Positions 17,658-28,528 of a stretch of 64,000 bases of DNA are shown here, piece by piece. A program made the position numbers and the translations under genes. How positions within the stretch are numbered: position 1 is the first letter of the stretch; each line of letters opens with the position of its first letter. Source of the stretch: Enterococcus moraviensis ATCC BAA-383 (GTDB lineage: Bacteria > Bacillota > Bacilli > Lactobacillales > Enterococcaceae); NCBI RefSeq assembly GCF_000407445.1, contig NZ_ASWB01000002.1, forward strand, positions 186,001 to 250,000, written 5' to 3'. The notes beneath the pieces are model-generated. The model saw nothing but the letters and a program-made list of their open reading frames with translations, ran no database searches and was not told where the DNA came from.

Positions 17658-18629
17658 ATGGACAAGAAACTGATTGGGATTGATTTAGGCGGAACAACGA
17701 TTAAGTTTGCGATTTTAACAACTGATGGAGATGTTCAGCAAAAATGGAGTATTGAAACGAATATTTTAGATGAGGGTAGCCATATTGTGCCTGATATCAT
17801 TGAATCAATCAATCACAGAATTTCTCTTTATGAGATGAAACATGAAGATTTTATCGGCATCGGTATGGGGACACCTGGTAGTGTCGATATTGAAAAAGGG
17901 ACAGTGGTTGGTGCATACAATCTGAATTGGACAAAAAAACAAGCTGTAAAAACGAAAATCGAAGAGGCAACAGGGATTCCTTTTGTTTTAGATAATGATG
18001 CCAATGTAGCAGCCTTAGGTGAACGTTGGAAAGGTGCTGGAGAGAACAATCCAGATGTAGTGTTCATCACGCTTGGAACAGGTGTAGGTGGCGGAATTAT
18101 CGCAGAAGGCAATTTACTGCATGGGATAAATGGCTGTGCGGGCGAAATTGGTCACGTAACGGTGGATCCTGGTGGTTTTGAATGTACTTGTGGCAAACGC
18201 GGGTGTTTAGAAACAGTTTCTAGTGCAACAGGTGTTGTTCGAGTGGCTCGCCATATGTCAGAAGAATATGCGGGCGATTCTCAGTTGAAACAAGCTATCG
18301 ATGATGGACAAGATGTTTCAAGTAAAGATGTCTTTGATTATGCTCAAGCAGATGATCCGTTTGCTTTGATGGTAGTAGATCGAGTATGCTATTTCTTAGG
18401 GCTTGCAATCGGTAACCTAGGAAATACCTTAAATCCGTCTAGTGTGGTAATCGGCGGTGGTGTGTCTGCAGCTGGTGAATTTTTACGCAGTCGTGTTCAA
18501 ACATATTTTGAAGAATTTACTTTCCCAGAAGTTCGCACTAGTACGCAAGTTAAGCTTGCACAATTAGGCAATGAAGCGGGTGTTATCGGAGCTGCTTCAC
18601 TTGCATTGCAATTCATGGAGAAAGAGTAA
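17658..18629 (+). CDS. glcK: Glucokinase (ROK family)
   Basis: A 323-residue ROK kinase phosphorylating glucose to glucose 6-phosphate with ATP. The N-terminal phosphate loop is 'GIDLGGTTIKFAIL'; 'LDNDANVAALGE' carries the catalytic Asp; the zinc site 'CTCGKRGCLE' (about 175-184) is the ROK signature and follows 'GEIGHVTVDPGG'. No N-terminal helix-turn-helix is present, so this is an enzyme and not an Xyl repressor. It begins immediately after yqgQ. It handles free glucose, such as that from disaccharide cleavage, outside the PTS. Confidence 0.96.
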   Translation: MDKKLIGIDLGGTTIKFAILTTDGDVQQKWSIETNILDEGSHIVPDIIESINHRISLYEMKHEDFIGIGMGTPGSVDIEKGTVVGAYNLNWTKKQAVKTKIEEATGIPFVLDNDANVAALGERWKGAGENNPDVVFITLGTGVGGGIIAEGNLLHGINGCAGEIGHVTVDPGGFECTCGKRGCLETVSSATGVVRVARHMSEEYAGDSQLKQAIDDGQDVSSKDVFDYAQADDPFALMVVDRVCYFLGLAIGNLGNTLNPSSVVIGGGVSAAGEFLRSRVQTYFEEFTFPEVRTSTQVKLAQLGNEAGVIGAASLALQFMEKE

Positions 18630-18644
18630 GAAAGGGATTTTGGA

Positions 18645-19043
18645 ATGAACGTTTTATGGATTATTAATGGTGTTTTATTAACAATTTTATTAGCAATGGG
18701 GATCAACGAATTATATCTTAGAATCATGGCAAAACGCTCTGCTAAAACAATTACAGAAGAAGAATTTAAAGAAGGCATGAGAAAAGCTCAAATCATTGAT
18801 GTTCGTGAAAAAGACTCATTTGATGCAGGGCATATTCTTGGTGCTCGTAGCATGCCTTATACAACAATCAAAACAACATTGAATTCAATTCGTAAAGACC
18901 AACCTGTCTATATTTATGATCAAAAAAAATCATTAAGTATTCGGACAGCGAATCAATTACGTAAAAATGGCTATAAAGATCTTTATATTTTAAAAGGCGG
19001 CTATGAAGGCTGGACTGGCAAAACGAAAAAGAAAAATGCGTAA
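18645..19043 (+). CDS. Membrane-anchored rhodanese-like protein, active Cys replaced
   Basis: A 132-residue protein with an N-terminal membrane helix (about 4-24) and a rhodanese domain ('IDVREKDSFDAGHILGARSM', residues 50-70). It resembles Bacillus YqhL. In active rhodaneses the loop after the fourth strand starts with Cys; here the corresponding 'YIYDQKKSLS' has Asp92, so sulfurtransferase activity is unlikely. It may bind a partner or persulfide instead. It follows glucokinase by 15 bases and ends the operon before a strong terminator. Confidence 0.85.
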   Translation: MNVLWIINGVLLTILLAMGINELYLRIMAKRSAKTITEEEFKEGMRKAQIIDVREKDSFDAGHILGARSMPYTTIKTTLNSIRKDQPVYIYDQKKSLSIRTANQLRKNGYKDLYILKGGYEGWTGKTKKKNA

Positions 19044-19052
19044 ACAATAAAG

Positions 19053-19108
19053 CACAGAGAGAAACGGGTGTTCAAGAAAGAACACCGTTTACTTCTCTGT
19101 GTTTTTTT
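19053..19108 (+). terminator. Terminator after the rhodanese-like gene
   Basis: CACAGAGA pairs with TCTCTGTG, with an inner CGGTGTTC-type stem (GGGTGTTC/GAACACC), followed by seven Ts. Confidence 0.88.
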
Positions 19109-19175
19109 CTGAAATAAAATGATAACTCGTTTCTTTTTTTATTCATTGCGGTAAAATAAAGAAGAGGTGGTAACT

Positions 19176-19535
19176 ATGATTCAATTAAAAAGAGCCTATG
19201 AAAGTTCTGAAGCAGCTGACGGTTATCGAGTGTTGGTTGATCGTTTATGGCCTAGAGGAATGTCCAAGGAAAAAGAACAGCTAGATTTGTGGTTGAAAGA
19301 AATTGCTCCAAGTAACGAACTGAGAAAATGGTTTAATCATGAAGCAATTAAGTTTCCTTTATTCAAAGAGAAATATTTAATTGAACTACAGTCAGGAGAA
19401 GCAAAATCAGCCTTCCAAAAGTTAGTGCAGATTATAGAAAAGTATCCTGTAACGACACTGATTTATAGTGCCAAAGATGAAAAATATAATAATGCGATTA
19501 TTTTAAAAGAAGCATTAGAAAAAAGAGCTCAGTAG
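19176..19535 (+). CDS. DUF488 family protein (YeaO-like)
   Basis: A 119-residue soluble protein with the DUF488 signature 'YRVLVDRLWPRGMSK' (residues about 16-30) and 'WLKEIAPSNELRKWF'. The family is of unknown function and is widespread in bacteria. I chose ATG 19176, eight bases after GAGG; an in-frame GTG at 19167 overlaps that site. The following flavoprotein gene begins 37 bases later, so cotranscription is possible. Confidence 0.85.
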   Translation: MIQLKRAYESSEAADGYRVLVDRLWPRGMSKEKEQLDLWLKEIAPSNELRKWFNHEAIKFPLFKEKYLIELQSGEAKSAFQKLVQIIEKYPVTTLIYSAKDEKYNNAIILKEALEKRAQ

Positions 19536-19572
19536 CGACGAAAACGAATAAGGTTTTGAAAGGGGGAAGAAA

Positions 19573-21417
19573 ATGAAAATTGCGATTGTCGGTGGAGGTC
19601 CTCGAGGTCTTTCAATTTTGGAAAGAATAGTTGAATGGTCAAGAGAAGAGCAGGTAATCCAAATTACAATGTTCGATCCCTATGGTCCTGGAGGAAAAGT
19701 GTGGCGAGAAGATCAACCGTTATCATTGCTCATGAATTCTGTGGCAGCTCAGGTCACGTTATTTACGGATGAAACGTTGAGTACAAAAGGTCCTGTGGCA
19801 AAAGGCCCAAATCTACATGAATGGGCGAAAACCGAAGCAACCACATTTATAAAAACACATAATGTTGCAAACAGAACCGCCTTACTGGAAGAGTGCGAAA
19901 AACTTGGGCCAAATGATCATTGCTCACGCGTTTTTTATGGTCTATATCAAAAATGGTTCTATGAATATGTTCAGACACGTATGACAGAGCAGACTTCGGT
20001 AAAATTTTTTAAAGATACCGTTCGTGCGGCTAAAATACAAGAGGATCATTTTTTGGTGTATACAAAAGCAGTTGAAACGACTGTAGATACAGTTATTTTA
20101 GCTTTAGGGCATCAAGAAAATGAACTGATAGGGCAAGAAAAAGAATTGGCGGCTTATGCAAGTGAACATCGTTTATTTTATTCTTCACCTAAAAATGCAG
20201 CAGATGCTTATCTTGAAGCCATCACAGATAAAACACCTGTCTTGATTCAGGGATTAGGGCTCGTTTTTTATGACTATCTGACTTTGTTGACCCGTGATCG
20301 AGGAGGCCTATTTAAAGAAATAGAAGGGGAGCTAATTTATCTTCCGTCGGGGAAAGAACCAAAAATTATCGCTGGGTCTGGTAGAGGAATTCCATATCAT
20401 GCTAGAGGGGCTAATCAAAAGGGATATGGGGAAGAGTATCAGCCACGATTTCTAAAAGAAAAAAGTTTAAATAAGTTTAAACGAAAAAATACTTTTCCTG
20501 CTGAGCAATTTTTTGAGCTTCTAAAAAAAGAAGTAGAGTTTGTTTACTATTTAGCATTAATCGAAACAAATTATCCTAATGTGAATCAAGGTCGCTTTAG
20601 CGAGGATTTCGTTCGAACAAAAGGAGCAAATTCGGTTTTACAAAAGTATGGAATCTCTCAAAAAGATATTTGGGACTGGTCTGTTGTTCAACATCCTGAT
20701 AAAACAGAAGGTGAGACCGGTTCGTTTCAGGCATTTGTTCTAGATTATTTGTCATGGGATTTTGAAGAAGCAAAAAAAGGGACAATAGCGGGACCATTTG
20801 CAGCAGCATTGGATTGTTTGAAAGATTTGCGAGATGAAGTCCGTTTTATGCAAGAACATGAACTATTTTCTACTGATGATTATAAGCGATGGTTGTGGGA
20901 CTGGTTTACGCCGTTGAATTCGTTTTTATCGATTGGGCCTCCTTTAGAAAGAATAGCTGAATTAAAAGCGTTGATCAAAGCCGGTGTTGTAACACTTCTT
21001 GAACCAGGAATGGAAGTTGAGACAGAGAATGGCTGGTTTGTAGGGTATTCAAGAAAAGACCCAAACCTCAAATTTGAAACGCATTTTTTGATTGAAGCTA
21101 GATTGCCAAAGACAAGGAATCAATTTAGTCTAAATCCGTTAGTACAACAACTTTTACGAGATGAGATCGCTAGCTTGCACCAAATGAAATTAGCCTCAGG
21201 CAAACTTTATCAAACTGGGGCACTTTCAGTTGAACGAAAAACGAATCAAATACAGTCAAAATCGGGCAAACTTATTAAGGGCTTATATTGTTATGGAATT
21301 CCAACTGAGGGCGTTCATTGGTTGACGGCGGCAACATCTAGACCTGGAACGGATCCCTGGAACTTGAGGGAAGCAGATTTGATTGCGAGACGTATTTTTG
21401 AAGAGAATAAAAGTTAG
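19573..21417 (+). CDS. FAD/NAD(P)-binding protein
   Basis: A 614-residue protein. The N-terminus is a Rossmann motif 'IAIVGGGPRGLSILERI' (residues 3-19), typical of the PF13454-like FAD/NAD(P)-binding group found in lactobacilli, enterococci and streptomycetes. 'VILALGHQE' (about residue 177) is the second dinucleotide loop. The C-terminal 'LYCYGIPTEGVHWLTAATS' probably closes the FAD site. There is no signal peptide. The substrate is unknown; relatives near biosynthetic genes are proposed oxygenases. The ribosome site GAAAGGGGGAAG is strong. A large hairpin terminator follows. Confidence 0.8.
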   Translation: MKIAIVGGGPRGLSILERIVEWSREEQVIQITMFDPYGPGGKVWREDQPLSLLMNSVAAQVTLFTDETLSTKGPVAKGPNLHEWAKTEATTFIKTHNVANRTALLEECEKLGPNDHCSRVFYGLYQKWFYEYVQTRMTEQTSVKFFKDTVRAAKIQEDHFLVYTKAVETTVDTVILALGHQENELIGQEKELAAYASEHRLFYSSPKNAADAYLEAITDKTPVLIQGLGLVFYDYLTLLTRDRGGLFKEIEGELIYLPSGKEPKIIAGSGRGIPYHARGANQKGYGEEYQPRFLKEKSLNKFKRKNTFPAEQFFELLKKEVEFVYYLALIETNYPNVNQGRFSEDFVRTKGANSVLQKYGISQKDIWDWSVVQHPDKTEGETGSFQAFVLDYLSWDFEEAKKGTIAGPFAAALDCLKDLRDEVRFMQEHELFSTDDYKRWLWDWFTPLNSFLSIGPPLERIAELKALIKAGVVTLLEPGMEVETENGWFVGYSRKDPNLKFETHFLIEARLPKTRNQFSLNPLVQQLLRDEIASLHQMKLASGKLYQTGALSVERKTNQIQSKSGKLIKGLYCYGIPTEGVHWLTAATSRPGTDPWNLREADLIARRIFEENKS

Positions 21418-21454
21418 AAAGAATAGGTTGGGACCTAAGTGTCTAACTCGAAGA

Positions 21455-21513
21455 AATAAGCAGGAATTCACGAAATCTGTTTTTTAAATTTTTGTGAATT
21501 TCAGCTTGTTTTG
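21455..21513 (+). terminator. Large hairpin terminator
   Basis: AAGCAGGAATTCAC pairs with GTGAATTTCAGCTT around a T-rich loop, with flanking A- and T-rich arms; it closes the flavoprotein gene. Confidence 0.7.
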
Positions 21514-21526
21514 TAAAATAAAATAC

Positions 21527-21750
21527 CTATCTTAGAAAAAAAGATAACCCCAGCATGTGATAAAAGGCATCACAAGCAAGGGTTTCTATTTTTCTGCCAG
21601 AGTAAAACGGGTTTATTTCGCTTTTCTGTGATCCAGCTGCATAAACCAACTCTTCGGAAAAAAGATAACCCCAGCATGTGATAAAAAGCCTCACACGCTG
21701 GGGTTTCTATTTTTCTGTCAGAGTAAAACGGGTTTATTTCGCTTTTCTGT
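21527..21750. repeat. Two-hairpin intergenic repeat, locus 2 (two units)
   Basis: Unit A (21527-21602) and unit B (21608-21722) share AAAAAAGATAACCCCAGC, a variable hairpin, and CTATTTTTCTGYCAGAG. In unit B the inner stem ACCCCAGC/GCTGGGGT is perfect; in unit A the right arm is altered (AGCAAGGGT), so one copy is decayed. Between them GGTTTAT (21609-21615) pairs with ATAAACC (21641-21647) around the CGCTTTTCTG..ATCCAGC box. A last partial box (CGCTTTTCTG, 21740-21749) abuts the stop codon of the minus-strand DUF3042 gene. Both flanking genes converge on this repeat. Confidence 0.75.
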
Positions 21751-21918
21751 TTATCGAGAAATGCGTTTACGCATTGCTTTTTTACGGTTTTCCTCGATCA
21801 TATCTTCTTTTTCTTCGATTGGATCAAGAACAGTTTTTTTGATTGTAGCTGCAAAGCCGACAACAGCAGCGCAAGTTACAGCTGTTCCTACAAGCATACC
21901 TGAAATAAATTTTTTCAT
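21751..21918 (-). CDS. DUF3042 family small membrane-anchored protein
   Basis: A 55-residue protein: N-terminal 'MKKFISGMLVGTAVTCAAVV' is a single hydrophobic anchor, followed by 'IKKTVLDPIEEKEDMIEENR' and a basic tail ending 'RKRISR'. This is the DUF3042 pattern of lactic acid bacteria; function unknown. The start at 21918 has a strong GAGAGGAGA ribosome site seven bases upstream. Its stop lies directly against the repeat at 21527-21750, which would form its 3' untranslated region. Confidence 0.88.
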   Translation of the reverse strand: MKKFISGMLVGTAVTCAAVVGFAATIKKTVLDPIEEKEDMIEENRKKAMRKRISR

Positions 21919-22035
21919 ATATATTCTCCTCTCAGTTATTTAGATACCTCTATTATGAACTAAAGTAAGAAAAAAATCCAATAGATTGTAATGAATCTTT
22001 TTAAAATTGCTTTATTCTTATAGTAAAATCAATGT

Positions 22036-22049
22036 TGTAATCGCTTTAG
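22036..22049 (+). promoter_or_regulatory. cre-like CcpA site upstream of galK
   Basis: TGTAATCGCTTTAG matches 12 of 14 cre positions, including TGTAA and the central CG. It lies just upstream of the galK -35 and overlaps the first GalR-type site, so CcpA and GalR may compete. Confidence 0.5.
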
Positions 22050-22099
22050 TAAAAAGTGTTGCAAAAATTTAGTAAATGTTTTATTATTAATTTACTAAA
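22045..22099 (+). promoter_or_regulatory. Three GalR-type operators around the galK promoter
   Basis: TTTAGTAAA at 22045-22053 and 22068-22076, and its complement TTTACTAAA at 22091-22099. Their centres are exactly 23 bases apart. A fourth, weaker match (TATAGTAAA) lies at 22019-22027. They bracket the -35 and -10 of the promoter; the LacI-type regulator gene at the end of the operon is the likely partner. Confidence 0.75.
22059..22087 (+). promoter_or_regulatory. galK promoter
   Basis: TTGCAA (22059-22064), 17-base spacer, TATTAT (22082-22087). One operator lies in the spacer, one just after the -10 and one before the -35. Confidence 0.75.
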
Positions 22100-22120
22100 A
22101 AGAAGCAAGGGGTGGCAATT

Positions 22121-23281
22121 GTGGAAAATGAATTGAAAGAGCTCTTTTATTCTGTATTTGGAGTAGCTTCTAAGGAAATCTATTTTGCTCCAGGAAGAAT
22201 CAATTTGATTGGGGAACATACAGATTATAATGGCGGTCATGTCTTTCCAGCAGCGATTACGATTGGGACTTATGGCGTAGTTAGGAAACGCGAAGATCAA
22301 ATGATACGCTTTTATTCAGAAAATTTTTCGGAGTTGGGGATTATTGAAGTATCATTAACTGATTTAGCTTATAAGGAGGAGGATAACTGGACGAATTATC
22401 CTAAAGGCATGATTCACTATTTAATCGAACAAGGTTATGCAATGAATCATGGCTTTGATATTCTTTTTTACGGCACAATTCCAAATGGGGCTGGACTTTC
22501 TTCTTCAGCTTCAATCGAGTTACTAACAGGAGTTGTTCTAAATGATTTGTTTCAATTAAATGTTAAGATGATAGATTTAGTACTGACTGGTAAGCGTGTA
22601 GAAAATCAATTTATCGGGGTGAATTCTGGGATCATGGATCAGTTTGCCATCGGGATGGGGAAACGTGATCATGCAATCTTATTGGATACGAACACATTGG
22701 ATTTCGAGTTAGTACCGGCAGAATTTGGAGATTATGTGATTGCCATTATGAATACAAACAAACGCAGAGAATTAGCTGACTCAAAATATAATGAACGTCG
22801 AGCGGAATGTGAATTGGCTCTAAAACTTCTCCAAACTTCTTTATCCATAGAATCTTTAGGCGAATTAACAGAAGAACGCTTCAATGAAAACAAAGATCTT
22901 ATTGCCGATGAACGATTAATTCGACGAGTGAAACATGCGGTAACAGAGAATCAGCGGACGATCTTGGCTAAGAGAGCACTGGTAGAAAATGATTTACAAC
23001 GATTCGGTCAATTATTGAACGAATCACATGCTTCTTTAAAAGATGATTATGAAGTGACTGGCTTTGAATTAGACACTTTAGTAGAAGCAGCGCAGCAACA
23101 ACCCGGTGTTTTAGGGGCGCGGATGACTGGAGCGGGTTTTGGAGGATGTGCAATTGCCTTGGTAAAAGAATCCGAACTAGAGCATTTTACCAAACAAGTT
23201 GGATCAATTTATTTAGATAAAATAGGGTATCCAGCTGATTTCTATAGTGCAAATGTTGATGACGGAGCTAGAAAGCTGTAG
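22121..23281 (+). CDS. galK: Galactokinase
   Basis: A 386-residue GHMP kinase converting galactose and ATP to galactose 1-phosphate, the first Leloir step. 'PGRINLIGEHTDYNGGHVFP' is the galactokinase signature, 'PNGAGLSSSASIEL' the ATP loop, and 'MTGAGFGGCAIALV' the third GHMP motif. I chose GTG 22121, eight bases after AAGGGG; an upstream in-frame GTG at 22112 overlaps the ribosome site. First gene of galK-galE-galT-galR, under the operator array just upstream. Confidence 0.97.
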   Translation: MENELKELFYSVFGVASKEIYFAPGRINLIGEHTDYNGGHVFPAAITIGTYGVVRKREDQMIRFYSENFSELGIIEVSLTDLAYKEEDNWTNYPKGMIHYLIEQGYAMNHGFDILFYGTIPNGAGLSSSASIELLTGVVLNDLFQLNVKMIDLVLTGKRVENQFIGVNSGIMDQFAIGMGKRDHAILLDTNTLDFELVPAEFGDYVIAIMNTNKRRELADSKYNERRAECELALKLLQTSLSIESLGELTEERFNENKDLIADERLIRRVKHAVTENQRTILAKRALVENDLQRFGQLLNESHASLKDDYEVTGFELDTLVEAAQQQPGVLGARMTGAGFGGCAIALVKESELEHFTKQVGSIYLDKIGYPADFYSANVDDGARKL

Positions 23282-23343
23282 AATAAAGAAGATGTAAAAA
23301 AATGATTTTAACAGATGTTTTATTCAAATAAGGAGGCAGTCAC

Positions 23344-24330
23344 ATGTCAATTTTAGTATTAGGAGGAGCAGGCTACATTGGCTCTCATGCAGTTGATCAA
23401 TTGATTAATAAAGGATATAACGTAGTTGTAGTGGATAACCTTCAAACGGGGCATAAACAATCGCTTCACGAAAAGGCTGTATTTTATTTAGGAGATATTC
23501 GAGACAAAGCATTTTTACAGAATGTCTTTAAGAGGGAAGACATTGAGGGTGTAATCCATTTTGCTGCAAGTTCGTTAGTAGGAGAATCAGTAGAAAAACC
23601 ATTAGTTTATTTTAATAATAATGTTCATGGTACACAAATTGTATTAGAAGTAATGGAAGAATTCGGGGTTAAACATATCGTATTTTCTTCTACTGCGGCT
23701 ACATACGGAGAGCCTAAAGAGATGCCGATCATAGAATCAACGCCGACCAATCCGGAAAATCCATATGGTGAAAGCAAATTAATGATGGAAAAAATGATGA
23801 AATGGTGTGATAAAGCGTATGGTATGCGTTATGTTGCACTTCGTTACTTCAACGTTGCAGGAGCAAAAGCAGATGCGTCTATTGGCGAAGATCATGATCC
23901 AGAAACGCATTTAATTCCAATTATTTTACAAACAGCGTTAGGTCAAAGAGAGTATTTAGGGATTTATGGGGATGATTATGATACACCAGATGGTACTTGT
24001 ATTCGTGATTATGTGTATATTGAAGACTTGATCGAAGCTCACATTGCGGCATTGAAATATTTACAAAACGGGAATGAGAGTAATATTTTCAATTTAGGAA
24101 GTAATACTGGTTATTCAGTCAAAGAAATGCTGGAAGCAGCTCGACAAGTAACAGGTAAAGAAATTCCAGCAAAAATCCTACCACGTAGAGCTGGTGATCC
24201 TAGTAAATTAGTTGCCTCAAGTGAAAAAGCAAAAATGATTTTAGGTTGGCAACCTCAAGTGACAGAAATCAATCAGATCATTAAAACTGCTTGGGATTGG
24301 CATGTTAGTCATCCAAACGGATATAAATAA
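23344..24330 (+). CDS. galE: UDP-glucose 4-epimerase
   Basis: A 328-residue short-chain dehydrogenase-type epimerase interconverting UDP-galactose and UDP-glucose. '[17 protein letters not shown]' binds NAD, '[10 protein letters not shown]' holds the catalytic Ser/Thr, and '[14 protein letters not shown]' is the YxxxK motif. The start follows AAGGAGG. It lies 62 bases after galK with no terminator between. Downstream, 429 bases filled with tandem structured repeats separate it from galT. Confidence 0.97.
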   Translation: MSILVLGGAGYIGSHAVDQLINKGYNVVVVDNLQTGHKQSLHEKAVFYLGDIRDKAFLQNVFKREDIEGVIHFAASSLVGESVEKPLVYFNNNVHGTQIVLEVMEEFGVKHIVFSSTAATYGEPKEMPIIESTPTNPENPYGESKLMMEKMMKWCDKAYGMRYVALRYFNVAGAKADASIGEDHDPETHLIPIILQTALGQREYLGIYGDDYDTPDGTCIRDYVYIEDLIEAHIAALKYLQNGNESNIFNLGSNTGYSVKEMLEAARQVTGKEIPAKILPRRAGDPSKLVASSEKAKMILGWQPQVTEINQIIKTAWDWHVSHPNGYK

Positions 24331-24759
24331 CTTTGTAGAGCGGTATAGGTTAAATGAGCCTGTTCAGCTTTTAACATTATCTAGCGTAACAGGCTAACCT
24401 TTCGGGAAAAAGATAGAAAAGTGAATGAGATAAAAAACATCTCAGTCATTTTTCCTATTTTCCTGTCAAGGTTAAACGAGCCTGTTCAGCTTTTAACATT
24501 ATCTAGCGTAACAGGCTAACCTTTCGGGAAAAAGATAAAAAAGTGAATGAGATAAAAAACATCTCAGTCATTTTTTCCTATTTTCCTGTCAAGGTTAAAC
24601 GAGCCTGTTCAGCTTTTAACATTATCTAGCGTAACAGGCTAACCTTTCGGGAAAAAGATAAAAAAGTGAATGAGATAAAAAACATCTCAGTCATTTTTTC
24701 CTATTTTCCTGTCAAGGCTAAATGAGCCTGTTCAGCTTTCAAATTTAGGAGGAAACATT
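24331..24759 (+). other. galE-galT spacer made of tandem repeats
   Basis: The 429-base gap inside the operon has no reading frame of note and no convincing promoter. Apart from about 25 bases at its left edge and 20 at the right, it consists of the repeat array below. Confidence 0.8.
24356..24740 (+). repeat. Two-hairpin intergenic repeat, locus 3 (three tandem units plus partial)
   Basis: Units at 24356-24477 (122 bases), 24478-24600 and 24601-24723 (123 each), and a partial at 24724-24740. Each has hairpin 1 (AGCCTGTT/AACAGGCT) around the box CAGCTTTTAACATTATCTAG, and hairpin 2, in which CCTT...CGGGAAAA pairs with TTTTCCTG...AAGG around an inner stem (TGAGAT/ATCTCA). Units two and three differ only in their last bases (GTTAAAC versus GCTAAAT), so duplication is recent. 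Compared with loci 1 and 2, CTCT/AGAG has become CCTT/AAGG and an A-T pair has become G-C, both with pairing kept. The partial unit ends seven bases before AGGAGG of galT. Confidence 0.85.
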
Positions 24760-27263
<2,504 letters not shown>

Positions 27264-27265
27264 GA

Positions 27266-28288
27266 TTATTTATATGCAATGGCAAATAAATTAATATCAT
27301 CGTTGACACAACTTTGTAAGGTGATACGCTCGCCACCAGCTGTGCCTACAGTAAGATCCCAATAGTTTGTCCCAGTACCGACTTCTGTACCATAATCGTC
27401 TAACTGAAGTAAGGTTTGCACAGTGTAAGTTGTGGGGGTTCCATTTGCGTCAGTTACAACGATTTGACTACCTACACCTAACGAGAAGACAGTTGAGAAA
27501 ACGCCAGGGTTATGTCCGATAAAATGAGTGTTTTGTCCATCATCACCTGATTGAACAGCTGCACCTCCCCACGTAGAAGCAATGCCGCCAGGATTTGAGT
27601 CGATTATACTTTGTCCAGCGCCTTGTCCACCATTTTGGTAAGGAATAGTTTGACCATTCATAGTAAGGGTCATGGGTCCATAAGCAGGTTCAGTTGGAAT
27701 TACTGGCGCATCGATTGCCTTATCAGCAGTAGGTTCAGTTACAGTAGGCGATACTTCTTCTTGAGTAGACTGTGCGATTGGCGCTTCTTCTACGGGTTCA
27801 TTACTAGCGATGATGTTAAATGTTCTATCAGTAGAGCCCGTATTTCCGCTTGCATCAGTTACCGTAAAATGAATAAGCTGCTGGCCTATAACGGTAGTGT
27901 CTAAGTCTCGATCGGCCACTACTTTTTCTGTAATATCTCCGTCGTGGTCGTCGGTTGCGGTAATTTCCTCATAAATATTGACCTGTGTATTTTGTATCAC
28001 TGTTTCTTCAGGAGCGCTGATCGATGGAGCGGTGGTATCTGTAGCAACATTTAATGCCAGCGCCTTCGCTTCTGTTTGTTTTTTCTCAGGAATAGTCGCT
28101 AGATTAGTCAATTTTTTGCCAGTTGGAACATTTTTTATAAAGGTAACCTTTGTCTTTTGCGGCTCGCGTTCTAAGCTGTTTGCTCTACTAGATACATCGG
28201 TGAAAATGTAACCAGCAAGAAACAAAACAACCCCTAGGATACTGATGAATCCAGCAATAATGGTCTGTTTGATTGTGTTTTTTTTCAT
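27266..28288 (-). CDS. Sortase-like membrane protein with DUF5011 Ig-like domain
   Basis: A 340-residue protein: N-terminal membrane helix (about 7-30), a Thr/Lys-rich stalk, a DUF5011-type Ig-like domain (about 85-160, 'ATDDHDGDITEKV' and 'VTDASGNTGSTDRTF'), an acidic linker, and a C-terminal sortase fold. 'HFIGHNPGVFS' gives the catalytic His259 and 'ITLQSC' the nucleophile Cys327. The Arg usually found about eight to ten residues after that Cys is not present; the tail is 'VNDDINLFAIAYK'. I chose the ATG at 28288, ten bases after GGAGGG. Substrates are unknown; two LPxTG-type proteins lie within 10 kb. Confidence 0.8.
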   Translation of the reverse strand: MKKNTIKQTIIAGFISILGVVLFLAGYIFTDVSSRANSLEREPQKTKVTFIKNVPTGKKLTNLATIPEKKQTEAKALALNVATDTTAPSISAPEETVIQNTQVNIYEEITATDDHDGDITEKVVADRDLDTTVIGQQLIHFTVTDASGNTGSTDRTFNIIASNEPVEEAPIAQSTQEEVSPTVTEPTADKAIDAPVIPTEPAYGPMTLTMNGQTIPYQNGGQGAGQSIIDSNPGGIASTWGGAAVQSGDDGQNTHFIGHNPGVFSTVFSLGVGSQIVVTDANGTPTTYTVQTLLQLDDYGTEVGTGTNYWDLTVGTAGGERITLQSCVNDDINLFAIAYK

Positions 28289-28430
28289 GTAGAATCCCTC
28301 CAAAAATGTGGTGAGATTTTCCATTTATCGATAAACTTTAAATCCGCTTTTTTACAGTTTTATAATAAAACGTGTGCTCAAATAAACCAATAGAGTTGCG
28401 CTTTTGGAGGATACAAAAATAGAGGATAAA

Positions 28431-28440
28431 ATGCTATAAT
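28431..28440 (+). promoter_or_regulatory. Extended -10 promoter for the gene at 28529
   Basis: TGCTATAAT matches TGnTATAAT; the -35 is unclear. Confidence 0.5.
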
Positions 28441-28528
28441 TAGTGTTAAATAAGGTTTTGTTCAAAATAGTCATAACTACTGGAAATTTTTGAATAAAGG
28501 ATATAGAAATAAGAAAAGAGGAGAGAAA

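Noticed and set aside
21761-21943. Plus-strand frame over the DUF3042 gene
   Set aside because: The minus-strand DUF3042 protein has a strong ribosome site and a recognisable family pattern; the plus frame is its shadow.
24331-24759. CRISPR-like array between galE and galT
   Set aside because: The repeats are contiguous 122-123-base units without spacers, and no cas genes are present.
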